The notes below the pieces were generated by a model. That model was not told where the DNA came from. It made no database searches and saw only the letters and a program-made list of their open reading frames with translations. Source: Membranipora membranacea (taxonomy: Eukaryota > Bryozoa > Gymnolaemata > Cheilostomatida > Membraniporidae). From it: a stretch of 64,000 bases of DNA. Shown piece after piece: positions 39,701 to 51,529 of this stretch; position 1 is the stretch's first letter; each line of letters starts with the position of its first letter. Location of the stretch: assembly GCA_914767715.1 (NCBI GenBank), contig OU612071.1, positions 4,340,001 to 4,404,000 of the forward strand, read 5' to 3'. The position numbers and the translations under genes are program-made.

Positions 39701-42700
39701 CTAGTGTGTCTGGTAAAAACTGATCTACGCGTATTATGCTTAGGTTCAATGCAATACAATGGCAGAGTTTTACCAGTGCGATCCATTTTACAAGGAGAGG
39801 GGTGAGAACTCTATCAATTTCAAATAATTTGTGCAATGCCCGCCTTACCTCGACATTTCTCTGTGAGCATTCTGATGATTTTTTGGTTGCTGAGATTCTT
39901 TTTAGCGATTTCTTTCTCGTTATGCTCTAATATCTCAATCTGCTGACGCTGTCTCTTATCTCGAGTCTTAAACTCGTCATTTTCCTGCAAATATATATTT
40001 TATATTAAATATACAGAATGATAAATAATGAATAAATTGTCGTAAAGTTTCGGAAGTAAATATTCATCTGACTCTTAATTCTTATTTTCACACTTACAAG
40101 ACGGCGATTCCAAATTAACACCTATTAAACTCTTTGTCAACTTTATAATACTTGAGGGCACAGCAGCTGCAAGAAACCCAATCATTTTGTCAGAAGTCAA
40201 TTGGCTCTTAACTGAATTCGTGAAATAATGGTGAGCTGAGCATTGGCGTCATAATTCTCATTGCAGACAAGGAGAGAGGGGTACTTGAGAATTTCCCACA
40301 ATGCAAGTGGAACTTGTAAAGAAAGATGGGGTCCATCTTATATGTTATTATTGACCTGATCCAACGAGTAAATCCAAAAAATTAGCATTAATGTTCCAAT
40401 CAATTTGTTAGAGTTGCTGGAAGAAACATTCTATTATCAAGCACAGCGGATTGGGGTTTAGACGATATTGGAATGTCACTACCACCAGCAAGGCAAAGTT
40501 TGACCATCAAATCTAATAATATTTCAGCCGGTCACAGCGATCATCTCAATGATCTTATTGAATAGAGCAGAACATTCCCACAATGCACCTGGAACTTGGA
40601 TTTCACGATAAGATCGAATTCACCCATTTTATCATTGTTCTGATCCTACTGGGAATTCTAGAAAACTGCGTTGTGTGGAATTTTTATACTTGTCACAAAC
40701 TTAGGATCAAACTCGCCGCCTGGGTTGATAGTAGAGTCATTCTGTCAACACCGGATACCATAACCGGCGACCAGGGCAGACTTTTAGCTCCTAAACTATC
40801 CGATGTGTTACTGTTGACCTGATCCATCAGGGAACTCCAAAAGTTGCATTGTGGGATACCCTTTGTGTTTCCTGTTACTCACAGCGATCATCTCGAGAGT
40901 TTTATCAGACATCTTAGTGAGCTGGGCGTTGATGGCCACGTTCTCTCTGATGGTTCTCTTAGTGGTCTCAGCCATCTGCTTGTTGGAGACTTTCCTGAAT
41001 TCTGCTGCCACCTGATTTACTCTCATCACCATCTCCTTCTTAAGTCTGAGAAACAGAAAAAAGGCAGATCAAAATTGAAGCTTATCTGTCCTTATCTTAT
41101 GCCATTGTTGACATATAATACCATGGTGCAGTTCTCTTGGCAATATCACAGTGTTTCACATTACATGTGCCTGTGAGTTTCAGTTGTCTGAGATCTATAT
41201 TGTTCAATAACTTTGTGCGATATATGAGGGATTTTATTCCATCATTGAATTGACCCTGTCCCATCTCAGCTTCAACCACATTGTGACATTATTATCCGTA
41301 TTTATTTGACAAAGAATTCTGGTTGGCATGAAGGCGCAAAACTGTCTGTCTCTAATGTTACAATCTCATTAATTCATGGAGAAAAAAACGACACCAAACT
41401 CAAAACATAAATACACATAGGAAGGGGTGAAGCTCAAAAAATATGCACATAATAGAAATATTTACCTGTCCTTATCTACGACAGCCTTCCTCTCGAGAGC
41501 GTATAACTTCTCCTGATGTTCCTTATCCTTCTCTACTAACTCCCTCTCCATCCTCTCTAAGTTACCCATCAACTCATCCTTCTTATACTTAAAGTCATCA
41601 AGGGAAGACAATCGCGCATCTGATGAGAGAAAATAGATAATTTATGGCTGAAAATTGGAGGCATCTATGATTAAAATTAGCCAGTCTCCATCTGACACAA
41701 CTTGTTCTGAAAAATGCGGGCGTAAGTAAGGGTGTCAAGAGGGCCGACAGGTCAATGCTACTCTTTGACGCTGTTATCATTTCTGTCTTGATTTCCGTCC
41801 TCGCATTGAATCGCATACATGATGATATGGCTAGGCTTCTGACCAATCAGTGGTAAGTATATACAATGAAAGTTAGCGTTCGCCCAATAATAGTGGTTAC
41901 AGACAAGATCGGTATATTGATATCAAACATGCCATAACCTCACATACATATTAGGGCGGTGGTCTTTCAAAAACAATAAGCTGTACATTAACTTTTCAGG
42001 GGGACGTTTCTAGTTCTACTCACTGAGCAATGTATTTTCGCTCTGTAGCCTCTCTTTGGTTTCCTGAGCCTCATTTCGGAGTGACTGCATCTGGGCCTCA
42101 TGACTCTCTCTGTCTGACTCTTTAGCTTGCTGCAAAAAAAAGAAAAGAAGAGTTTTACCAGAAAAAGCAGTCATGACTCATTGTCAATATATGGCTGCCA
42201 ACGAAATTATTTTACTGGGGAGTAGACGGCAGTGAGAGCATATGGCAGTATACACCATTGCCGAGACACATTAGAGAATATCGTCCCTAATCACTTACCA
42301 AAAGTGATGAATTACTTGCTGGGCTTGTAGTCACTAATTAGATCAAGGGTGGTTCTATTTGCCTGCATTGGGTGTTTCCTTCCCCCAATTGTGCAGGCAC
42401 CAGCTTACCAGTGTATTGGGATCAACTGGAATGTGGGCTTATGGAATCAAACTTGATCTAGTCAATAATCATCTAATATTTTATAGCAGGAAAGGGAAAT
42501 CTTTACAATCCTGCAGACAGCTGGGGGTTCGACTCTAATCTCATGAATAGTCCTTCACAAGGTAGAACCAATGGGTAGTTATGACAAGATAATGAGTAAA
42601 TAAAAACAATATTTTCCTCTGACCTGGAGACCGATGTATCTGTCGTTGAGATCAGCGAGTTCATCGTTTCTACTCTCCAGAGTTTTCTGTAAGAAGGCGA

Positions 42701-43358
42701 CCATCTCATCTCGATCTTTAGCTATCTGCTCATATTCTTGCTTTACCTTACCGGACATCAACTCCAGCTCATCACATTTCTTCTGATATCTGACGCACGT
42801 AAAACATAAAAATACATATAATTAAATACATATGATTTAAGAAATGTAGTGTTTGCTAAAATGTTGGTTAAACTCCTGAGTGTGTTATGGTACGTTAAGG
42901 GTGTTACCACTAGTTTTGGCACCAAGTAGTTTCAAATGTGCAGGTCACAGGGCACACTAAGTTAGTGAACCAACAGCTCCAGTGAGTCTGCGTAACTTCA
43001 ATTTATGTTTGAGTTTTTAAAATCTTAGTTACAGGGGATGCAACAATGGATGCCCGAACTGTGTGTAACCTGTTATGGTAAGAGACGAGGCTGGCTGACT
43101 TATCAAATTGATCTATGTTGAAAACTGTTTGGACAGGCCATCATATTAACAAATGCAATCTGAAATAATGTTTTTCAAATTTTAGTTATGCAAAGTGACA
43201 AACACTGACCTGGCTATCCTGTTCTCTAGGTCTCTAATCTGCGTGTAGAAGAAGTCTTTACTGAGCTCATCTACCTCCGGACCGCTGACAGGGACAGCCG
43301 ATCCCTTACCGGATTTCTTACCTTTCTTCTTGCCGGATTTCTTCTTCTTTGGAGGCAT
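33775..43358 (-). CDS. CFAP157: Cilia- and flagella-associated protein 157, complete (12 exons, 554 aa)
   Basis: CFAP157 is a coiled-coil basal-body/axoneme protein of motile cilia and sperm flagella. Exons: 43210-43358, 42624-42789, 42024-42129, 41466-41619, 40883-41045, 39849-39984, 39387-39486, 38829-38979, 38211-38362, 36797-36915, 35783-35928 and 33775-33897 (stop TAA 33775-33777). They sum to 1665 bases, exactly 555 codons, with every splice phase matching. The start is ATG at 43356-43358, followed by a Lys-rich tail (PPKKKKSGKKKGKK). Landmarks shared with human CFAP157 are QIRDLENRIARYQKK, FLQKTLESRNDELADLNDRY, RVNQVAAEFRKVSNKQMAET, IIRMLTEKC and, near the C-terminus, GDLGLVPR. Human CFAP157 is about 520 aa. 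The last exon (ALFFADQLLSQAS...) has no remembered counterpart, but its phase fits. It lies head-to-head with SWI5. Confidence 0.93.
34864..34913. mobile_element. 50-bp deleted relative of the 13004-13171 element
   Basis: Only the two ends remain: CTTGACAAGCTTTGTC and GAACAAAGCATGTCAAGACA, forming a tight hairpin. It is flanked on both sides by ACTTTGAAT (34855-34863 and 34914-34922). It lies in the last intron of CFAP157. Confidence 0.75.
36395..36736. mobile_element. Inverted-repeat element with an internal LINE tail
   Basis: The ends are GGGGGTCTTTCAATTAGAA and TTCTAATTGAAAGACCCCC, inverted. The left part repeats AATTATCACTATCAC and CACTCACTTGG; the right part has CACTCACTCACTGAGTG. In the middle, 36560-36640 ends in AAATAAACTTTATC followed by repeated TAATC, the typical 3' tail of a LINE, which suggests nesting. 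A related left part is found at about 23160-23340. It lies in the CFAP157 intron between exons 36797 and 35928. Confidence 0.75.
37342..37566. mobile_element. hAT-like non-autonomous element, 225 bp
   Basis: The ends CAGGGGCGTAACG and CGCAACGCCCCTG are inverted and have the CAGGGGCG form usual for hAT transposons. The flanking 8-mers (GAGTACTA left, AGGTACTG right) agree at five central positions, as expected for an old 8-bp target duplication. No coding capacity. It lies in the CFAP157 intron between exons 38211 and 36915. Confidence 0.75.
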
Positions 43359-45093
43359 CTTGTGTTATCGGATCTATAAGACATAGTCAGCATGATGTTG
43401 GTAAGGTGGCATCAAGCTTGGATAGTCATGACTTGCCTTGTAAGGTGTAGAGCGACTGACAGATTATTGAATTAGGTTACTGAATCTATGAGACATAGTC
43501 AACATGTTGGTTAGGTGGTATAAAGCTCGGATAGTCATGACTTGCTGTGTAATTGAGATTGGAGTTTTTGAACGGAGACTAACAGTTCACTGAGAGCATC
43601 AACAAAGTCTAGTAGGCAGCAGAATGTAGCATTATTCAGTACAAGGACTCTCTGCGCACTAGTAGGTTTGACCCTAGATAATACACCTGTCCAAGTGAGG
43701 TTTTGTCTCACTCACTTCAAACTCATCATGCCGGTCTGTTGGCAAGTAATTTGGGCATTGTTTCTATGTGAAATGAGTGCCCATTCACAGAGTTAGAGTG
43801 ACAATGCAGCAACACTGACTATGGGTACTGGTATTGATGACTTGATGCCTGCTTAACCATGGCTATAGAGGGTTTGCCACACCTATGACAGCTAGACATT
43901 TAACTGAACAACTTTGGTTTTGTACATATCAGCTTTGAGACTCAGTATTAACATGCCAATGCCATGAGTGAGTTAATCTGAGCTGACTGGTAGGCCTACT
44001 AGTTAGATCAAACTAAAAATGATAAAATTAAATATTATATTATTATCAATCATAATTAGAGTTTTATTCTTCCAGACGGTTTAATGACTTCACTGGGTAA
44101 ATTAACATGTATTGGATGTCATATGAGATGGCCAGTACATACCTTATGACCAAAATAATACCAATTTATAGGCAATAATCGGTAGTTTGTCTCCTTCCAA
44201 CTTTCTCTTTGACAATTTGTTTATGCAGCCATCTTTGTTTCCATTATGTCACTTCCTAGTTACACGCATGCGCAAGAGTGATACAATGGTCACATGACAA
44301 CTGGCTGACATTTTGCATTGTACCCGATGACATTTCTGTATGACTGGCTGTGCATTGATCATTGTCAGTGAATAAAGGCGGGAACTATTAAACGTATACA
44401 AAAGGCTACTATTCATAACTGATAATGTGAGTAGAGGCCTGACTACAGTTTTGACAGTAGAAGAAGCTGACTAACTCACAGCAAAGAGTATATTGTGATA
44501 CGTGGTTGGATGCAAACGCAAGGTGGTTCAACTTAGCCCAGCTAAGATTTATATCAGTATGCAAGAAGGTTTAGATGTAAATAATAATTACCAGAGAGAT
44601 AGATGTCGAGTGTGTCTGTCAGTATGTCCAGGTGAGAGTATGAATGGAATGGATTGGATACCAATGGTGGGTGTTAAGTGTGTAACCTTGTTAGGTCATA
44701 TAAGTGAGCTAGTTAGTTGTAATGGCCAGTTGACCATCTGTATGTATGCTCGATATATGTAGTGGAATACCACCAGCCATGGGTTTTCCCGGCTAAGCCG
44801 ATGGCATCCCAGAATGCCAGTCAGGGTTTTCCGACTATGTGTCAGCGACAGCCCAGAACGCGCCAGTTCCCAGAGCTGTGCCAATGGTTTGAACCTACCT
44901 TTTCCAAGTTACAACTTAAATAGTGTGCTATTGTGCTGGTTGGAGGAGATAATGACTGGAATAAATACAGTTGAGAATAGCATACAGTAATTATGATGAT
45001 GATGACTCAGTAGCTATCAATGCAGAAAGCCTTAGTTGAGTGTAATAATATTTTAATTACTACAGGTTGTGTGTAAAAGTATCTCATATATGC
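43359..45093. promoter_or_regulatory. Bidirectional promoter region of CFAP157 and SWI5
   Basis: The two genes diverge from here, with coding starts 1.7 kb apart. Between them are GCATGCGCA (44267-44275, an NRF1-type site), GCCATCTTT (44228-44236, a YY1-type site), CACTTCCTAG (ETS-type) and GTCACATGACAAC (44289-44301), which resembles a degenerate RFX X-box found upstream of ciliary genes. A donor-like CAGgtgaga at 44627-44635 may end a non-coding first exon of SWI5. The sites are read by eye; function is inferred. Confidence 0.5.
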
Positions 45094-48000
45094 ATGCTAA
45101 GAATGGATGATGAGCTAGAACTGATAAAGAAGGAGATAGCTCAACTGACTAACAGGTATCATTAATCATTAAGCCTACACTATTAATACTTAAATGAAAA
45201 CTTATCAGTAGAGTTGAGTACTAGACTTAGTTAGTCTAGTACTCAACTTCTCAACTCTACTGATAAGTCTAAGACTAGAGTACTCTTACTAACTAAGTTA
45301 CTACTATATTTTACCATCTATACATACTGTATACTACTCAATCATAATCTTCTCCTACTCGGGAGAGTTGGAACACCCTCCCTGTTCTAATAAATCCATC
45401 CATTTTCAGCCTTTAATTTGGTTGGGACTACCACTATTCAATAATTTTGACTTGCAGCTAGCATTGATTGATTGGGGGAAGCCTTCAATTATGTCTCGCT
45501 TGCTGAGTCAGTGAGTGCATTGTAGGGCTCAGTTTTGAAACTCTATTACCAGTAAGTTATTTTACAAGTTTCAAGCGCGGTCCTATGCGACGGCCTGATA
45601 ACCCATAACTGAACTATAACTTTTAATGAATGCCTAAGGGTAACAAATAGTGAACATACCATCCGTACTATTAACTAGAACAAATAGATTGGGTGCCCCC
45701 TCTGTGGTGGCAAAGTGACAACGTGACAGTCAGGGATGAAGGTATAGCGCATTTATACACAAAACGCAGAAGTCTTCTCCGGTAATCATATCGGGAACAA
45801 TCTTATCAGGTTAGCCTTATGGTTAGCGGGTTGGAGTTTGATTCCCGGATGCATATCCCCTGGAGTTTCCTGAGAAGCCGAGTTCGGTAGGGTGGACCGA
45901 TGGGTACCAGCGCTTCATGCGATATAGGTTCCCATTAGTATGGGTAAGATGTGCTTGGACTCAGTGAGAGGGCGGTAATGATGTAGTGTTTAACCGCTTA
46001 AAAGTGCCCTTCATTGCTTACATTCAGCGGTAATAAACTCATTATTTTTATTAAACTTGTTTTAACTATAAACCATCCCACAAACACATTTGCCTGAACT
46101 GTCAAACTTTCTTGATTATTGATTGACTGCTTCAATAGGCTATGCTAGCAGTATCCGAAGATTTTAAATCAATACTCATCTCTCACTAATCAGTAAAAAA
46201 GTTTTGATATAACATTCACGCAGCATAGTTTTCTTTCTTTCTCTCCACAGGCTTAATCAAACTCTGCCACTCCCCCCCCCCCCCCCTTAGGATGCTAATT
46301 TGAATAATACATGTCGAAATTTGCTTATTTGGGGTAATTTTTGCGTAGGATGTTCAATTAGCATACGATATTCAGCAGACATTTAGCCTAGTGATATTTT
46401 AGCCATTGCTAAGATTAAAGCATCCACTAATCGATGTTTAAATTAACCCGGCTATAACTCAGCCTAGTAGATTGATATGCGTTGTAGAGATATCTTAATG
46501 TAACAGGAGCACAACAGAGAATCTTGAATTAGAGTGTTTGCTTAATTTATGCTTATTGAAACTGGAGTAGTAAGTGACTGAACTTTTGCTGGATTAGCTG
46601 TGGCTATCTCTTCACAGAGCCTCACAAGAGCTTCACACAGAGCACAAGAGCTTCACAGAGCCTCACAAGCTTATAGCTTCTGGTGTTACTTAAAGCCTCA
46701 AGGAATTTTGCCTCCACCATTATTTTTCTAAACTACGGACCTGGTGATTGATACTCAAATACCGATAATATCAAGGGTAGTTCACGCCAAGAGGTTTTAG
46801 TTAGCCATTGTCCCTTGATGGCGTAGGCCTTTTTTGGGTGTGAAGTATCAATGACTTACTACAAAATGTTAACTACGTTGTTTGAAACCAAGCTGCCGTT
46901 ACAAACTGAGAAAGCAACCATATTTGTGATGTATTGGGTTGTAGTGGGAGTCATGATTGACATTCAACTTTGGACAAGTCCTGAAAAACAACACATTTTT
47001 TAACCTGACTCATTGAACCATAACACACAAAATCTTAGTTATGGTCCCCATATAGGTGCAAAACACGCTGATTAAGTTGTCTTAACGTTCAGGCTCTATG
47101 GTAGATGATTTCACTAATTGACTGAATATTGTTTGGAGATGTTTGGACTGTGAAAAATTGGCTTGACCAAGCATGTCTTGGTGCTTAGACAGTATTCAAC
47201 TTTAAATGCCGGGCTTTCATGGAAGATTTGAGAGGACACCGCTAGGATCATAATCAATCATAATTTGTAATATGAGTGAGATGTGCCAATTAAATTACCA
47301 AAATGCAACAAGAATCTTGGGTACCCGAGGAAATCAAGACAATTTAATACACCATATTTCACTAAGTATTCCAGAAAATTTCATTGCGGGATACATCTAA
47401 ACATAACCACTGTCCTAGATCTGACCCCTATTATATCTGTGGTCGTTCAATGTGTGGTATTGACTTCTGTCTCTATGGTGAAAATCTTGTACGAAAAGAG
47501 CTTTCTTCTTGTGTCTTGCAATTCACTTATAGCCCGAGTTCTCTTTTCTTTTGTAGAGGCAACAGAGTTGATAATTTGGATAAGTACATTACAGCGCTAC
47601 ATGAGCTGAATGAAGTAAAAGACTCTGCTCAGATAGTGATGGGCAAGCTAGGTAAGTAGTAAATCGATTAGCAAAATCTAAAGGAGTCACTGGTGGCCTG
47701 TCATCAAAGTTCGAGCTTTTTGTCAGGCCATCACTTGCTACACCTAGGCTAGCTTTTGATGTTATTTATAATATTCTCAGACTTGAATCTTTTTAGAAAT
47801 TGATCAAATCCTTGTATTCTACCAGTTTTCAAATGTCACTCCGAGCAAGAAGGTCAAGCGATATCTCTTCACCTTCTTGATCTGGATATTCTGGATCAAG
47901 ATCCCTCTTTTGAGCATTAAGTCCGAATCCTATGACAGTTTCTTGCATCGTGTGGCAGCATATTCCAAATCAGACTTAGCTCACTGCTTTGAAATATTAC

Positions 48001-48588
48001 TATTGATTGAAACCTAAGCAAACCTTGTGTCGTAATTACATAGAAGAGTAAGTTATAGCTAGAGTTTAGTTTAGCTAATTTGGGGGTGACTCAATTTTAG
48101 CCAGCTCCAAATATTGGCTAGCTGAGTTGAATTGAAATTATAATAAAAAATGGTAAGCAAATGTTGGCTAGAATTAAATTTAGCTATGTAATTCCTCTTG
48201 CAGATTTGCAAATTTTCCCCTCTCCCTATAGGGTATCTTTTACAATCAGCTAATTTAAAGGCTGCTGACTTGATGCTATTATATTTACTTTGATCTTGAT
48301 ATGGTTTCGGCACGCACAAGACCAAGTTTTTTTTGTAACCCCTTCTCCAGTGTCAACACTAATGGTAATCAGTGTGTTGCATGAGATAAAGATATCTCTA
48401 ACGTGATTAACAAGGGCGCTGTGACCCTAGTGAGATAACAATATGTTTTAATAATTTCATATGTTTGATCTGATTTACTTATTGTTAATGATCTTTCTAA
48501 TTTTACAGCTGAGACTAAGAATGTAACAGTAGAGCAAATCCATAAACAATTTGAATTAACTGAGAGCAAGGCAGGCACAAGTGTATGA
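45094..48588 (+). CDS. SWI5: DNA repair protein SWI5 homologue, complete (3 exons, 78 aa)
   Basis: SWI5 works with SFR1 to load and stabilise RAD51 filaments in homologous recombination. Exons 45094-45155, 47557-47651 and 48509-48588 (TGA at 48586-48588) sum to 237 bases, 79 codons, with phases 2 and 1 kept at the introns. The protein is the conserved Swi5 coiled-coil domain alone: an acidic/Lys helix (DDELELIKKEIAQL), then YITALHELNEVKDSAQIVMG, then KLAETKNVTVEQIHKQF. This lines up with the human C-terminal LHEYNDIKDVGQMLLGKLA and the following GVTTKELYPEF. Fission yeast Swi5 is similarly short; human SWI5 has a longer N-terminus. Either ATG 45094 or ATG 45103 could be the start. Intron 1 contains a hairpin and a SINE-like repeat. 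Confidence 0.9.
45200..45268. repeat. Near-perfect hairpin in SWI5 intron 1
   Basis: The left arm CTTATCAGTAGAGTTGAG plus TACTAGAC pairs with GTCTAGTACTCAAC and CAACTCTACTGATAAG, with a short insertion in the right arm. Arms are about 27 nt with a small loop. It has no known role. Confidence 0.8.
45815..46042 (+). mobile_element. Possible second SINE type
   Basis: The start contains TTAGCCTTATGGTTAGCGGG and, 10 bases on, GAGTTTGATTCCCGG, which fit weak A- and B-box sequences of tRNA-derived SINEs. The body (GAGTTCGGTAGGGTGGACCG; GGTTCCCATTAGTATGGG) is unlike the SINE at 10.9 and 61.5 kb. It ends near TAATAAACTCATTATTTTTATT. It lies in SWI5 intron 1. Confidence 0.45.
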
Positions 48589-51529
48589 CTGGCGGCAATA
48601 TTTCACGATGTCAAGGAGTCGGAGTAATCTAAATCTCAGCCTTCATCGACTCATTAGGCGTTACTTCCAATGACAAACATGATTCTACTGACACCGATAA
48701 GGAACTTTCACTGTATCTTATACCAAAGGCGTGCATATCTTAGACAGTAATGAACTTGGTATCGGGCTGTAGTCTCGATGTGTTGGCAATATTGAAAAGC
48801 CAACAAAATTATGACGGGATTTTGAACAGTTCATTCTTATCACAACAGGACTCCTCTTTGTTTGAAGCTGCTTGTTGAGAAAGGTTTGTTATTTTTTTTA
48901 GTCTGATTCAATCACTGGTGGCTTACCTTCATACTATCGTATCAAGAAGTTTGTCATGACTTTTGATGGTATATATTTTTTTAATCATATGGAGTTGTCT
49001 TATTTTATGACATGGGAAGCAACTTTCAATTCGAGTGACTATAATTACTACATGCTACTTCCATCGCATACCTATGGCTTTAGTAAAGTTTGTTTATTAT
49101 AACTTGCGTGTGTGCAGAGAATAACGGCTCATGTACCAACAAAATCTTAGCTGCGTCTTCCTAGCAGTGCCAACCTTAGCATCTCAGATGCTGCTGCGCA
49201 CAAAGAGCCTCATCGCCTCACTAGTTTCCAACTGTCAATTTTAATTTTACTTATGATGGAAAATACACCAAACCAAAAATGAATCCACCTCCTATTGATA
49301 ACTTCAACAGTAATTAGTGACCCCCACCTCTTTTCTATTATTGCACTCTAAAGTGAATCACATCATTGTATGTGTATGATGATCTATTTATGCAGAGGAA
49401 TGCCTTCTCAATTTTGTGGTCTATTTAGCTGTGAGGGCATGTCAACACTTAATATCCCATACAATTTGGTTTTGACCAACCAAGAATAGAAAAAGGATTT
49501 ATCACCGATGACAACAATTAATAGGAAAGAATAAATCCGGTGTTGCACTGGTTTCGCTTAGAGTACAAGTATGAGATTGATGGGGCCGTAATGTAGCAGT
49601 GACACAATTGAGAGTTCGCAACCTCCCTGGCTGCACTACAGCAACAATAAATACCGATAATGTCACAATACAGAGAATGACAAAATACACTGAGGGCTAG
49701 AAGTGACGAAACAATATGGTCATCAACAGAGTGGTGAGTATATGTCGCTGGGGCCGGCTATGAGGACACCTTGATTTCCTGTGTAATTGACTTTTCTGCC
49801 AGTTTTGCGGAAAAATAAATCAGGTGAATCAGGTTATGCAGTTGTTGTCTTTGGAGACTTATTTGTGGTGTTGATGTGATTTTAAGCTGATGCAAAGCAA
49901 GAAATTTGAAAGGTGTTGTCTCTTGAGTCTTGATGATGATGACAGCAATACATGCTACACCACCTGCCATGCACAAAATACATGTACAATACTTACCTGT
50001 ACGGTTTGATGCTAGTTGTCTTTTCTACTGCCAGTATAATATTAATCAGACTGCGATTTTATTCTATCACAATTTCAGCGGTACACTGTAGGAATATTTC
50101 TAATTTGTAGACAGATTTTTGAGATGTAGGGGGCTTATCAATATATTGGCACTTAGTTGTGAGTAACCAAAGCCAAAGGGTTAATTCATCAGTTATTAAT
50201 CAAGCTTTTATTTGGAAGCTTACCTCTAATCCTGACACATGTCTGTCCTGGGGTGTAATGGTCTTTCATAAAAAGGTCTATCTGAGCGGGTTCAACTCTG
50301 TTATTTGCGATAGTTCGAGCGGGATAGCAGTCTGGTGACACCTCTGCAGGGATTTAATATGAGCATCGTTGATCAGCTAGCTGATTAGCGTACAGAACTG
50401 TGTATTTTTAAGAAAAAGTTCCTGGTGTATCCTATCCGGGTTTGACAAGCTTAACATTTTGTGGTGTGCAATTGTGGTCGTTTTTTGGTATGTAACTAGC
50501 AAACTGTGGAGGTTTTTGAGGTCTACCTGTACCATGTTTTGCCTGTCAATAAATCAAGTTTAATTAAGGTAGAAACCCACTGGCGATTGTTACAAAGCGA
50601 ATTGCCAAAGCGAAAAGTTTGCATGAGATGAAAAACCATTGTGTCGCTGGCAAATATGCTCAGTATCTAAATATTTTAATATTTGGACGAAATCGCCCGG
50701 CGTCAAATGATAACAACCTTGTTTGCTTAGATTCGCTAACGTTTTGCTTTACCGCCAGTGTGTTCCTACCTTTACTCTGCAATCGATGCTGGTTGCACTT
50801 TGGTCGATGAATATGATTTGTTTTTTTTTCTGATCAATGATCTTAAACCTGTAGTTAAGGTGTGATAAGGTCTTATGAGCGATTAATACCTAACAATGCC
50901 TATGATGTAGAAATCAAACTCAGTCGAAAATGTCTCAAGGTTAATTATCATCATATTCAGTTATTAAAATTATCAAACTTCTCTTTTATTTTGTCAATAA
51001 ACAAGAACATCAATGTTTGCTGTAAATATGATACTCTTACAGCAATAGTTTTGTTTGATTACGCATGCTCCGCCCACAAAGGCAGGCTGAATGAGCATGT
51101 TATTGTTCATTACCTTCGAAGCATTTACAAAGAAACAAGTTTAGAACCTAGCATTGGGGAATGTGTTTCAAGCCAAAAGCCTAAAAAATACCAATAAATC
51201 ACTGCGAGCTTCTTCTGAAAACTATATCACTTGTTCTGTGTAAAAAAAGTAAGTACTTCTGATTTTTCAGATAATAGCTCACTAGCAAGAAAATGAGTTT
51301 CTTACTATCTAAAACTGAAAGAAATAACACTGATAATTTGGCAACTCTTGTACGGATCTGCCAAAACAGTAATGCGGGCTTAAAAGTTTTAATTAGACCA
51401 CATACTCATAGTGTGACCTCATAGCATGCGAAATGTCAAGTCATGTCATAATCTTACTACTCCGTTATATCTTTCAGTAGCAGACTTAGCCTACCGGAGA
51501 GACTTTTGTGATTGAAATCAACTGATAAA
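48589..51529. other. Intergenic spacer, no supported gene
   Basis: Between the SWI5 stop and the start of the next gene I find no exon with good borders and protein-like sequence. A 111-codon open frame at 50862-51197 has no domain, no ATG in good context and no splice partners. A short inverted-repeat element lies at 50566-50773. Confidence 0.5.
50566..50773. mobile_element. Short inverted-repeat element, 208 bp
   Basis: The ends are AAGGTAGAAACCCACTGGCG and CGCCAGTGTGTTCCTACCTT, inverted with a few mismatches. Inner AAAGCGAATTGCCAAAGCG pairs loosely with GATTCGCTAACGTTTTGCTTT. Only one copy is seen and no clear target duplication. Confidence 0.6.

Noticed and set aside
44502-44632. Possible N-terminal coding exon of SWI5
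   Set aside because: Its donor would join the acceptor at 45065 in a frame that stops after a few codons; more likely a non-coding first exon.
46616-46675. Short direct repeats of CTTCACAGAGCCTCACAAG
   Set aside because: Only two or three imperfect units; too little to call more than local slippage.
50862-51197. 111-codon open frame upstream of the coiled-coil gene
   Set aside because: No recognisable domain, no good ATG, no splice borders; AT-rich composition like the spacer.
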